From Bostrychus sinensis (Eukaryota; Chordata; Actinopteri; Gobiiformes; Eleotridae), in NCBI GenBank assembly GCA_020698575.1, contig CM036255.1, positions 630,001 through 694,000 of the forward strand: DNA of 64,000 nucleotides, read 5' to 3'. The notes below the pieces were generated by a model. It was not told the DNA's origin. It did no database searches and saw only the letters and a program-made list of their open reading frames with translations. The first letter of the stretch is position 1; each line of letters opens with the position of its first letter. Both the position numbers and the translations under genes were made by a program. Below, piece after piece: positions 12,337 to 23,292 of this stretch.

Positions 12337-12992
12337 ATTTTACATTAATCCTTCTTTTATTAAAACCATTTAGTAATCCATTTATTAAATCCTCTTTTAA
12401 AAACTCATTTAATAAAAGCATTTAGTAATCCATTTATTAAAGGCTCTTTTAAAAACTCATTTAATAAAAGCATTTAGTAATCCATTTATTAAAGGCTCTT
12501 TTAAAAACTCTTTTAATAAAAGCATTTAGTAATCCAATTATTAAATGCTCTTTTAAACACCCTTTTAATAAAAGCATTTAGTAATCCATTTATTAAAGGC
12601 TCTTTTAAAAACTCTTTTAATAAAAGCATTTAGTAATCCAATTATTAAATGCTCTTTTAAAAACTCATTTAATAAAAGCATTTAGTAATCCATTTATTAA
12701 AGGCTCTTTTAAACACTCTTTTAATAAAAGCATCTAGTAATCCATTTATTAAAGGCTCTTTTAAACACCCTTTTAATAAAAGCATTTAGTAATCCATTTA
12801 TTAAAGGCTCTTTTAAAAACTCTTTTAATAAAAGTATTTAGTAATCCATTTATCAAATGCTCTTTTAAAAACTCTTTTAATAAAAGTATTTAGTAATCCA
12901 TTTATTAAAGGCTCTTTTAAAAACTCTTTTAATAAAAGTATTTAGTAATCCATTTATTAAAGGCTCTTTTAAAAACTCTTTTAATAAAAGCA
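12337..12992. repeat. 52-bp AT-rich tandem array
   Basis: About 12.6 copies of a 52-bp unit. Each contains GCATTTAGTAATCCATTTAT and the near-palindrome CTTTTAATAAAAG. Copies differ by a few substitutions, such as CAATTA for CATTTA and TAAATG for TAAAGG. The array ends about 100 bp before a GC-rich promoter-like segment. Confidence 0.95.
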
Positions 12993-13039
12993 TTATTCCT
13001 TTTTGCGTGGCGCTCACGGTCCTCCATAGTCTACTCTCA

Positions 13040-13184
13040 ATTTGAACCTGAAAAGAGCAGGGGGCGGGGTTAGCCGGGAGAGCGGGGTTGCTGCGGTTAC
13101 GGCGGGACCAATCAGAAACAAGATGAGCACGCGCTGCTGCGTCTTCGGGAGCACTCGGCTCTGACGGAAACTGACGAAGTAAAC
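13040..13184 (+). promoter_or_regulatory. GC-rich promoter-like segment
   Basis: GC- and CpG-rich, with a GC box (GGGGCGGGG near 13060), a CCAAT box (ACCAATCAG near 13106) and no TATA box. It sits just upstream of a short coding start with a good splice donor. This suggests a housekeeping-type plus-strand promoter. Confidence 0.45.
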
Positions 13185-13211
13185 ATGACCAAAGGCAACT
13201 CCGACGCGGCG
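13185..13211 (+). CDS. Candidate orphan first coding exon
   Basis: ATG in a fair Kozak context (AACATGA) opens nine codons, MTKGNSDAA, ending exactly at a strong donor (GCG/GTAGGT) in phase 0. I do not recognise the peptide and found no continuing exon before tfpi2. The hAT exons from 15946 are on the same strand and could in principle be spliced to it, but a BED-finger exon would be expected between them. It may be a real first exon whose partners were lost or lie out of reach. Confidence 0.3.
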
Positions 13212-14289
13212 GTAGGTGTTGTTTTTAACTATTTCTTATGTTGTTACCATTTTAGCTGCATAATAACAGATTATATGAGAATAATGACAACAGCGTAGAG
13301 GTAAACAGCTTCATAAAGGTGACACATTCATTAACCTGCTAACCTGATATAGCTAGCTAACTTGGAGGCCCACGCTGGGTTTATTATGCACATCTCAAGT
13401 TTTGAGTTAACATTTACACCCAACAGAACCACTCAGAGTACCCTTAGTACCCCCCCCGGCTAAACCGTTTAGGTAACACTATTAATAAAACAGGCTTTAA
13501 AACATAAATATATCAAATATTTACAGTCTTCACAGTCCTATTACAATATTAGACGGAAAAGTAGGGCAGCTGAGAATATTCATGATTAAGTGCTTTGGCA
13601 TCGGTGCTCGCTGAATATTAATTATAAGTATAATAATCCAAATGTTAAATTCTTGCCCATCAGTCATGTTAAAGAATAATTAAATGAAGCAGGACAAAAA
13701 TAAACTGAACAAATGTCTATAATAAACGTATATTTTGTTCACATTTTTGTGTCAATATTGGCAAACTGGATAAAACAAATATCCCAAATCTGACTAAAAT
13801 TCTAAATCTGAGACAAAAGTCAAGCCAATATTTTTTTTCTAATTCATGTTTTTAATGTGTTTTTGGGCAACAACATCCACTCAGACGACCTCAACACAGA
13901 GAAATACTACAGTGACAAGATATGCTGTATTTTTCAACCTTTCAAAAGTCAAGTTTTGTATGGCAGAGTATGACAGACGAAAGGATCACAGGAATCACAG
14001 AGTACAAGATTATGTTAGTGTTTGTTTTATCAACTGGTGACAGGTCCATGTCAGGTATTTCAGATTGATTTTTGATGATAAACTAAAAACAATTACAACC
14101 ATAGGGTGTGCGGGTCTGTGGTGTGGGGTGTACATGTCAGGGCTGATAAACTCTGGTCGTTTAGTTGACTAATTACTCAGTGACGTCTTGGTCGACCTGG
14201 ACAGGAGACAGGAGAGGATGGTTGTCTAATAACATGGTGAGCACAATGGTTTTATGTTTACTTTGTGTTTTGGCTCTGGTTGTTAGTGT
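13212..14289. other. No recognised gene
   Basis: AT-rich non-coding sequence with short frames only. I see no repeat signature that I can name. Confidence 0.4.
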
Positions 14290-14540
14290 ACAACATGTAG
14301 AGCATATGTGTGCCGTGGGTCCTAGTGGTTTTCTCAGCGGCAAATCTGCCCAGCCTCAGAGCTCTGCAGCCGTCAGGTGCAGGGCTGATGTGGTGTAGCT
14401 GCATCCTCTCCATGTTCTTCATCCCAGGTGAAGTCAGGGCGAGGCCTATAGTTGTTCAGCTCTTGAGATGTGGCTTCTTGGGGATGGGGACAAGACCATC
14501 ACTGGGAAACAGTACCCCAACCACAGAGTCACCATCAAAA
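14290..14540 (-). mobile_element. LINE reverse transcriptase fragment
   Basis: Minus-strand translation gives LVPIPKKPHLKS followed by GLALTSPGMKNMERM. These resemble RT motifs 1-2 of fish LINEs (VPKKP..., YRPVALTS). Frame changes interrupt it. About 250 bp. Confidence 0.5.
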
Positions 14541-15945
14541 GTGAATATTGAGAGCTGTACATTTTTTTTCTTATTTATCTTTCACTTGTACTATTTATTG
14601 ATGCTATGACTTATTCATGTATTAATATGTGTTTTTTTCATTGCATTAGTTTGAATGTTTATTAATGTATAAATAAATAAAAATGAAATTGATATTCTCC
14701 CTGTTAAAATGTCATATGTAGTAAATTAGTAGATTAGTAGATTATTATCTTTACATAAACACTTTCACTGATCAGAATTTAATGTCAGAAAAGTAAAATA
14801 TATATTAGGGCTGCACAATTATTGAAATCGAATCAAAATCGCAATTTTAGTTGTTGCATTAGCAAATCGCAAAAGGTGCAGTTATTTATGTGAGTTAATG
14901 TCCACTGCAGAGAACAAAATATCCCATCTCTGCAGGGTCTTAATGTGGATAAATCATGCTACAGCTGCAGTTTAGACCTCTGCAGACAGGATCTGAAAGA
15001 CGTGATTACTTGCATTAGCTGAGCAGTGAATATTTCAGTTTTCTTCCAAGTGTCTTTCCTCCATTACATGCTTAAAATGTAAATTGTGAACTTTCACATA
15101 ACGGCAGAGTGTAATGAAGTAACAGAGATGTACGATCCTCAACTTTGGCCAGCGGGGACTTTGGTCCGCCGCTATTTTGAAGTTCACGAACAGAGTTAAC
15201 AGGGACAATGTGACACAAGGATCAGAAGGAAGGGCTGAGCCTCAGAGCACTGCACCTGAAACTACACCTGAAACTACACCTGTAGCGCTACAGGCAGGCA
15301 GTCAGGTGGGAGGCTCAGACAAATCTAAATAAATGAAATTAAAACTAATGAAACCACTTAATGTATGCCGTTAAGTCTCAAGTATATTGTTTTTCAGTGA
15401 AAGAAGCCAATGAGGTACATTTTTGGTGTTTTTTTGTGTGATAATTACTGTTTGTTAGCACGTGGCTACGTCACTCTAAAACGTAATTAGCATGTACTTT
15501 GTATGGAGTCTCTTCATTCTTTTTTCTTTTCTTTGCATGTAATTTTCACTATTTAGACATGTTTTAAGAAGAGTAATTTCAGCTACGTATTACTTCTGTC
15601 TGCATGTGTTGGCATTTGTGGCCATCATCATTTACATGTTGAAGATTATTCCTTCCCGAAATAAATAGTTAACAATCAACAATTTTCACCTCTCGAGAGA
15701 AGTAACAAAATCCATTGTGTTTTCTCTGTCTTTCCAACACAGTTAAGCTTGACTTTATAGATATACATATTCTTGTACTATGTACTTGTACTATTACATT
15801 ATGTAATAGTACATTTACATAAGTATGCAAACATATCTCATTAACATTATTAAATTCCTATCCACTTGCAATTTTCCCTAGTATGCTAGTTATGGAATCT
15901 AGATATTGGTCAATATTGGTTTCTAATATGTGCTTTCTTTTATAG
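14541..15945. other. Intervening DNA with a hAT terminus at 14816
   Basis: TAGGGCTGCACAATTATTG at 14816 has the look of a hAT terminal repeat. No matching inverted end was found before the repeat array at 17761, so the element holding the transposase at 15946-17717 may have lost its right end. The rest is non-coding by eye; a BED-finger exon was looked for here and not found. Confidence 0.4.
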
Positions 15946-17717
15946 CTAGACAAAAAGGTTTGGATGAATCTCTTGTTAAAATGGTGGCCAGGGATTTGCT
16001 GCCCCTGTCCACTGTGGAGGATGAAGGCTTCAGGGCCTTTGTTCGAGACCTGGACCCAAGCTATGTCCTCCCATCCCGGAAGACGCTGAAGAAAATGATT
16101 ACCGACTTGTATGACAAGACCAAGGAGAAGACCAAGGAAGACCTTAAAAATGCTGAGAGTGTTTGTCTAACAACTGACATGTGGTCTTCTCTAAACATGG
16201 ATGGCTACCTTGGTGTGACCGGTCACTTTGTTACAGTGGAATCAAAGTTGGCTACTGTCATACTTGGAGTGAGTCAGTTTGAGCAGTCCCACACAGCCCA
16301 GAATATTGCAGAGGCTCAAAAGCTGCTGATGGAAGACTGGGGAATAACACAAAAAGTCCTGTGCATGGTAACTGACAATGCAGCAAACATGAAGCTGAGC
16401 GTCCAGCTCCTGAATCTCCGTCATGTCTCCTGTTTTGCCCATACACTAAACCTCATTGTAAAAAAAAGCACTAGATCAAACACCTGCCATGAATGATATC
16501 AGAGAGAAAAGTAGAAAAGTGCTAGGCTTGTTTAGCTCTAGCTGCAAAGCTAAGGACAAACTGAATGAGATGCAAGTGCTAATGAGCAGACCAGCACTGA
16601 AACTCATCCAGGAAGTGGAAACGAGATGGAACAGCACTTATGACATGCTGGAAAGACTATATGAACAACATGAACCTGTGGATGCTGCACTTTCAAATCT
16701 GGAAAACGATGTCTCTCCTCTGACAAGTGCTGAATATGAATTGATTCACGAAGCCTTGTTTTTGTTACAGCCTTTTAAAGCAGCAACAACTGGTACAGCG
16801 CTTAATTTAATAGTATTAGTTTGTATGTGTTTAAATGCATCTAATCTGTCTATCCATATCTTATCATATCATATCTATTTATAACAGAGATGTCAGAGAA
16901 GAAGAGAGTTTCAGCATCAAAAGTAATTTCATTATACTGGATGCTACAGCACAAGCTATTTGAAATGTTGCAGCATTCAAAACTTCCATCAACTCAGCAG
17001 TTGGGTAGGCAACTTTAGTAATAATCATAATAATAATATTAATAATCATCACCACCACAATCAAAATTAAAATATGATCATTATTATCAATACAAACAGG
17101 CAACTTCCTGAAGGAAGGCATCCAGGCAAGGTGTGGGCAATATGAGACATATCCAGCATTGGCACTGGCCACAATGTTGGACCCACGGTTTAAGCATTTG
17201 GGATTTGGTAATCCTGCAAAAGCCCAGGAAGCGGAAAAGCAACTGACTTTGGAATGTGCAACATTGATGCAACCTATCGCAGCAACATCAGGTGGGATTT
17301 TGTTAAAACTGTTTGCGTGAATATCATTAGTCATTGTAATTATTATTATTTATTTTTTTTAGAACCTCAAATGTCAACAACCCAGTCTCCATCTGCAGCA
17401 GCTGAGGACAGCTTGTGGGATCTGTTTGATTCTAAAATGCGAAAGAGCGTTGCCACACACAGCATTACAGCAGAAGTACTTACAAGATAACTTTCTTCCT
17501 CGGACTGATGACCCTTTGCTCTATTGGAAAGACAGGGCTGTCATATATCCACAGTTATATATATTGTCAAAAAAAAATCTTATGTATACCAGCAACCAGT
17601 GTCCCATGTGAAAGAGTTTTTTCAAAAGCTGGAGAAGTAATCATCAAAAAAAGGAATAGACTGAATCCTTCCACTGCAGAAAAAAATATATTTTTGAATA
17701 ACAATCTTGAGATGTGA
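15946..17717 (+). pseudogene. Spliced hAT (ZBED-type) transposase, frameshifted
   Basis: Four coding blocks with GT-AG introns, all in phase 1: 15946-16792, 16888-17004, 17100-17291 and 17363-17717. hAT marks appear in order: LTTDMWSS (first Asp), VTDNAANM (second Asp), CFAHTLNLIV, ETRWNST (the RW motif), LDPRFKHLGF, and a C-terminal dimerisation block with PCERVFSKAGEV and RLNPSTAEKNIFLNNNL. The N-terminal BED finger is not seen. Three frameshifts break it: an 8-A run near 16460, a site near 17480 and a 9-A run near 17571. Two lie in homopolymers, so assembly error is possible. Otherwise this is a recently disabled transposase or a domesticated gene in decay. Confidence 0.8.
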
Positions 17718-17760
17718 AGCACAAATATTTTATTGTTTTTATTTAAGATTCAACAATCAA

Positions 17761-19299
17761 ATATAGCCGCAAGCGGCGATGGTAGGCCCTCGCCTGCCGC
17801 GCCCGGAGCTGGGGCAGATTTGCCAAAACTTGCCAAATTTTTAGTTGTGGCTCTTTAAAAATTTACCAAATGTGACATAATTCAGTGGCTCCATAGGATT
17901 ACATTGTATAGGATTCTCATTGGAATATAATGGGGAGTTTCTGACATTGGCCTGATGGTTTTCTCTGCCGAATTTCGTACATTTCCAATAAACTTTATTT
18001 TTGCCCTTCCATAGGGATTTTTTCCTCACTCTGCAGGGGGCGCTATTGCAGCAATTGGCATTTTTTCTTCTTTCATGCCCATAGGTCCAGGGAGTAAATA
18101 ACTGATTAAAATTTGATCCACATTGGGCTCTGCATGTGTGAGTTAGAACAAATTAGGCATTGTTGGCGAGCCACAGAATAAACCTGAAATTTGGGGCTGT
18201 GCTGTGGCAACACCGTTTAATATTCTACACAACCTTCAACAACTTTTGGTCAGACGCCTCTCCAGATGATGTTGACAAAATTTGAGGTCATTTACTTAAA
18301 CGCTCTCAGACGAGTTCGTTAAAATGTGAAGGCTGCAAATCAGAGGGTCACATGATCAATCCAAGATGGCCGACTTCCGGTTGGTCAGGGGGCGTGGCCA
18401 CAATATAATTTTTTGTTCGTATGGACATGAAGCATATGTGTACCAAATTTTGTTTGGCTCCGTCAAAGTAAGCGCTGGGACGTCCCATTGGCTGAAGTGG
18501 ATATTTGGGGCATCACCATGGCAACAAGATGGGAGATGGGGTGGGGCCATCATTGACTTTTTTGATCAGCGTCATGTGATAGAGGTGTGTACCAAATTTC
18601 ATTTGTCTATGACAACGTTTATTTTTATCGTCCCATACAAATTTATTTTTTGCTCCCAAGGGGGCGCTATCGCGCCCATTGTTAATATTTGCATACTCAT
18701 CCGTTCAGGACCGAGAACCCCACTAACGATTAAAATTTGAGAGAAATAGGTCAAAATATGTTGGCGCTATGACACTTTGAAGGGTGTTGGCGAGCCACAA
18801 AAACAACGCCAAAATTCGGGCCGTCACCACGGCAACACCGTTTAATATTCTACAAAACCTTGAACAACTTTTAATGTCCCACTTGTCTAGATGATGTGGA
18901 GCGATTTTTGTGTCGCTGGGTTAAACGCCCTAGGACGAGTTCGTTAAAGTACGAGGGGATGAAATGGCGCCTCCGGCGCCGGGTCACATGATCAGTCCAA
19001 TATAACCAACTTCCTGTTGGTTGCCTAGCAACAGCTCAATATAATTTTTTGTTTGGTCCGACATGACCAATCATTGACCTGAATTTAGTTCGTCTACGAC
19101 GAACTTGACTTTTGGGTCTTTCCATAGGGGTGTTACTCCAGGGGGCGCTGTCGCGCCCCTTTTTTTGTCATTGTTTGAAATTTACATAAATTATCAAATT
19201 TTTCGCCGGGCTGGCACTGCGTGCCAATTTCTGTGACTTTTCATCCACGGCAAGTGACCTAAAAATGCGACTCTAAAGTCAGAAGAAGAATAATAATAA
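17761..19299. repeat. Hairpin-rich 1.6-kb repeat, unit 1
   Basis: First of three head-to-tail units, 1,539 bp. It opens with ATATAGCCGCAAGCGGCGAT (hairpin GCCGC-AA-GCGGC) and ends in an A/AAT-rich tail. It lacks about 63 bp near 17948 that are present in the other units. Inside, boxes recur: GGGGGCGCT at 18036, 18660 and 19141, and CAACACCGTTTAATATTCTA at 18208 and 18833. So the unit contains about 2.5 diverged copies of a module of roughly 625 bp. No convincing coding frame. Confidence 0.85.
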
Positions 19300-20903
19300 A
19301 TATAGCCGCAAGCGGCGATGGTAGGCCCTCGCCTGCCGCGCCCGGAGCTGGGGCAGATTTGCCAAAACTTGCCAAATTTTTAGATGTGGCTCTTTAAAAA
19401 TTTACCAAATGTGACATAATTCAGTGGCTCCATAGGATTCCATTGTATAGGATTCCCATTGGAATATAATGGGGAGATTCTGACATTGCCGTGGCAAAAC
19501 CGTACAAGGTAAAGCATTAGTCCTATTGACTTTTTTCATTGTTGTGAGCTGATGGATTTCTGTGCCAAATTTCGTGCATTTTCAATAAACTTTATTTTTG
19601 CCCTTCCATAGGGATTTTTGCCTCATTCTGCAGGGGGCGCTATAGCAGCAATTGGCATTTTTTCTTCTTTCATGCCCATAGGTCCATGGAGTAAACAAGT
19701 GATTAAAATTTGATCCACATTGGGCTCTGCATGTGTGAGTTAGAACAAATTAGGGGTTGTTAGCGAGCCACAGAATAAACATGAAATTTGGGGCTGTGCT
19801 GTGGCAACACCGTTTAATATTCTACACAACCTTCAACAACTTTTGGTCAGACGCCTCTCCAGATGATGTTGACACAATTTGAGGTCATTTACTTAAACGC
19901 CCTCAGACGAGTTCGTTAAAATGTGAAGGCTGCAAATCAGGGGGTCACATGATCAATCCAAGATGGCCGACTTCCGGTTGGTCAGGGGGCGTGGCCACAA
20001 TATAATTTTTTGTTCGTATAGACATGAAGCATATGTGTACCAAATTTCGTTTGGCTCCGTCAAAGTAAGCGCTGGGACGTCCCATTGGCTGAAGTGGATA
20101 TTTGAGGCATCACCATGGCAACAGGATGGGAGATGGGGTAGGGCCATCATTGACTTTTTTGATGAAGGTCATGTGACAGATATGTGTACCAAATTTCGTT
20201 AGTATACGATAAAGTTTATTTTTATTGTCCCATACAAATTTGTATTTTGCTCTCTAGGGGGCGTTATCGCGCCCATTATGAATATTCACATAGTAATCTG
20301 TTCAGGGCTTGGGACTCCACCAACGATTAAAATTTGAGAGAAATCGGTCAAGATATGTGCGAACTATGATACTTTGAAGGGTGTCGGCGAGCCACAAAAA
20401 CGACGCCAAAATTTGTCGCGTCACCACGGCAACACCGTTTAATATTCTACAAAACCTTGAACAACTTTTAATGTCCCACTTGTCTAGATGATGTGGAGCG
20501 ATTTTGGTGTCGCTGGGTTAAACGCCCTAGGACGAGTTTGTTAAAGTACGAGAGGAGGAAATGGCACCTCCGGTGCAGCGTCACATGATCAATCCAATAT
20601 GGCCGACTTCCTGTTGGTTGCCTAGCAACAGCTCAATATAATTTTTTGTTTGGTCCGACATGACCAATCATTGACCTGAATTTTGTTCGTCTATGACGAA
20701 CTTGACTTTTGGGTCTTTCCATAGGGGTGTTACTCTAGGGGGCGCTGTCGCGCCCCTTTTTTGTCATTGTTTGAAATTTACCTAAATTATCAAATTTTTC
20801 GCCGGGCTGGCACTGCGTGCCAATTTTTGTGAGTTTTCGTTCACGGCAAGTGACCGAAAAATGCGATTTCGGGGACAGAAAAAAAAAAGAATAATAATAA
20901 TAA
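19300..20903. repeat. Hairpin-rich 1.6-kb repeat, unit 2
   Basis: Second head-to-tail unit, about 1,604 bp, with the same start and the same order of boxes as unit 1. It ends in AGAATAATAATAATAA, which runs straight into unit 3. It carries GGCACC-TCC-GGTGCA where unit 1 has GGCGCC-TCC-GGCGCC (see findings). Confidence 0.85.
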
Positions 20904-22492
20904 ATATAGCCGCAAGCGGCGATGGTAGGCCCTCGCCTGCCGCGCCCGGAGCTGGGGCAGATTTGCCAAAACTTGCCAAATTTTTAGTTGTGGCTCTTTA
21001 AAAATTTACCAAATGTGACATAATTCAGTGGCTCCATAGGATTACATTGTATAGGATTCCCATTGGAATATAATGGGGAGTTTCTGACAATGCCGTGGCA
21101 AAACCGTACAAGGTAAAGCATGAGTCTTATTGACTTTTTTCATTGTTGTGACTTGATGGATTTCTCTGCCAAATTTCGTGCATTTCCAATAAACTTTATT
21201 TTTTCCCTTCCATAGGGATTTTTGCCTCACTCTGCAGGGGGAGCTATTGCAGCAATTGGCATTTTTTCTTCTTTCCTGCCCATAGGTCCATTGAGTAAAT
21301 AAGTGATTAAAATTTGATCCACTTTGGGCTCTGCATGTGTGAGTTAGAACAAATTAGGGGTTGTTAGCGAGCCACAGAATAAACCTGAAATTTGGGGCTG
21401 TGCTGTGGCAACACCGTTTAATATTCTACACAACCTTCAACAACTTTTGGTCAGACGCCTCTCCAGATGATGTTGACAAAATTTGAGGTCATTTACTAAA
21501 ACGCCCTCAGACGAGTTCGTTAAAATGTGAAGGCTGCAAATCAGGGGGTCACATGATCAATCCAAGATGGCCGACTTCCGGTTGGTCAGGGGGCATGGCC
21601 ACAATATAATTTTTTGTTCGTATGGACATGAAGCATATGTGTACCAAATTTCGTTTGGCTCCGTCAAAGTAAGCGCTGGGACGTCCCATTGGCTGAAGTG
21701 GATATTTGGGGCGTCACCATGGCAACAGGATGGGAGATGGGGTGGGGCCATCATTGACTTTTTTGATCAGCGTCATGTGATAGATGTGTGTACCAAATTT
21801 TATTTGTCTATGACAACGTTTATTTTTATCGTCCCATACAAATTTGTATTTTGCTCTCTAGGGGGCGCTATCGCGCCCATTGTGAATATTCACATAGTAA
21901 TCTGTTCAGGGCTGGGGACTCCACCAACGATTAAAATTTGAGAGAAATCGGTCATGATATGTGCGAGCTATGACACTTTGAAGGGTGTTGGCGAGCCACA
22001 AAAACGACGCCAAAATTTGTCGCGTCACCACGGCAACACCGTTTAATATTCTACAAAACCTTGAACAACTTTTAATGTCCCACTTGTCTAGATGATGTGG
22101 AGCGATTTTTGTGTCGCTGGGTTAAACGCCCTAGGACGAGTTCGTTAAAGTACGAGGGGAGGAAATGGTGCCTCCGGCGCCGGGCCACATGATCAATCCA
22201 ATATGGCTGACTTCCTGTTGGTTGCCTAGCAACAGCTCAATATAATTTTTTGTTTGGTCCGACATGACCAATCATTGACCTGAATTTTGTTTGTCTACGA
22301 CGAACTTGACTTTTGGGTCTTTCCATAGAGGTGTTACTCCAGGGGGCGCTGTCGCGCCCCTTTTTTGTCTTTGTTTGAAATTTACATAAATTATCAAATT
22401 TTTCGCCGATCTGGCAGTGCGTGCCAATTTTTGTGACTTTTCGTTCACGGGAAGTGACCTAAAAATGCGATTTCGGAGACAGAAAAAAAAAA

Positions 22493-22526
<34 letters not shown>
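20904..22526. repeat. Hairpin-rich 1.6-kb repeat, unit 3
   Basis: Third unit, about 1,623 bp, ending in a longer AAT microsatellite (22495-22526). The order matches units 1 and 2. The AAT tail at each junction suggests that the units joined or expanded at their tails. Confidence 0.85.
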
Positions 22527-22528
<2 letters not shown>

Positions 22529-22536
22529 AGAAATCT

Positions 22537-22918
22537 TTGAATTTCAATTATGCCTCGCCATAGGCGAGGCATCTATATATATTTAGAAAGGGCGTGACAT
22601 GACCAATCCGTTTGTGGGGTCCTTAGTCAATGACGAGCGCGTTGCGCTCGTCATTGACCTTGTCGAAGGACGTGTGCCCATTACCGAAATTTTGTCCCAA
22701 CAATTACAAATATGCCGCGTTCGCGGCACACACCTATATCACCGGATCCGGCATGATCTCATGAGTGTGGCTATTAGTGTTTGATTAATGGTGAGCGCTT
22801 CGCGCTCTGTTTTGGTGCGCTTCGCGCACTTTTGGGCAGTGCGCTTCGCGCACTGCTCTTCAGTTACAATAGGCCCTACGCCACCCTTGGGGCTCGGGCC
22901 TAATAATAATAATGGAGA
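22537..22918. repeat. Palindrome-dense short repeat, copy A
   Basis: About 370 bp, dominated by perfect short palindromes: GCCTCGCC-ATA-GGCGAGGC (22552-22570), a 33-bp palindrome with 15-bp arms and loop GTT (22626-22658), GCCGC-GTTC-GCGGC, and three with loop TTC (GAGCGC.., GTGCGC.., AGTGCGC..). It ends with GGGCCTAATAATAATAAT. The non-palindromic spacers are near-identical to copy B. Confidence 0.85.
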
Positions 22919-22919
22919 A

Positions 22920-23292
22920 CTCATACAATTACAATATAGCGTCGCCATAGGCGACGCACCTATATATTTTTAGAAAGGGCGTGACACGACCAATCTGTTT
23001 GTGGGGTCCTTAGTCAATGACGAGCGCAACGCGCTCGTCATTGACCTTGTCGAAGGACGTGTGCCCATTGCCGAAATTTTGTCCCAACAATTACAAATAT
23101 GCCGCGTTCGCGGCACACACCTATATCACCGGATCCGGCATGATCTCATGAGTGTGGCTATTAGTGTTTGATTATTGGTGAGCGCTTCGCGCTCTGTTTT
23201 GGTGCGCTTCGCGCACTTTTGGGCAGTGCGCTTCGCGCACTGCTCTTCAGTTACAATAGGCCCTACGCCACCCTTGGGGCTCGGGCCTAATA
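22920..23292. repeat. Palindrome-dense short repeat, copy B
   Basis: Tandem partner of copy A, same order and orientation. The first palindrome reads GCGTCGCC-ATA-GGCGACGC (22939-22957), so one stem pair has changed on both sides together. The 33-bp palindrome (23013-23045) has loop AAC, the complement of GTT in copy A. The three TTC-loop palindromes are identical to those in copy A. Confidence 0.85.

Noticed and set aside
12337..12992. CRISPR-like array
   Set aside because: There is no unique spacer between units; it is a plain tandem repeat in a vertebrate genome.
18366..21941. A 65-124 codon frame starting MADFRLVRG, repeated in each 1.6-kb unit
   Set aside because: It recurs because the DNA is repeated. 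It ends at different places in the units, an equally long frame runs antisense, and I see no bias toward silent changes. A dN/dS test over many copies could reopen the question.
22537..23292. Bacterial REP-type palindromes from contamination
   Set aside because: The repeats join fish-type AAT tails and lie in continuous fish sequence; nothing bacterial flanks them.
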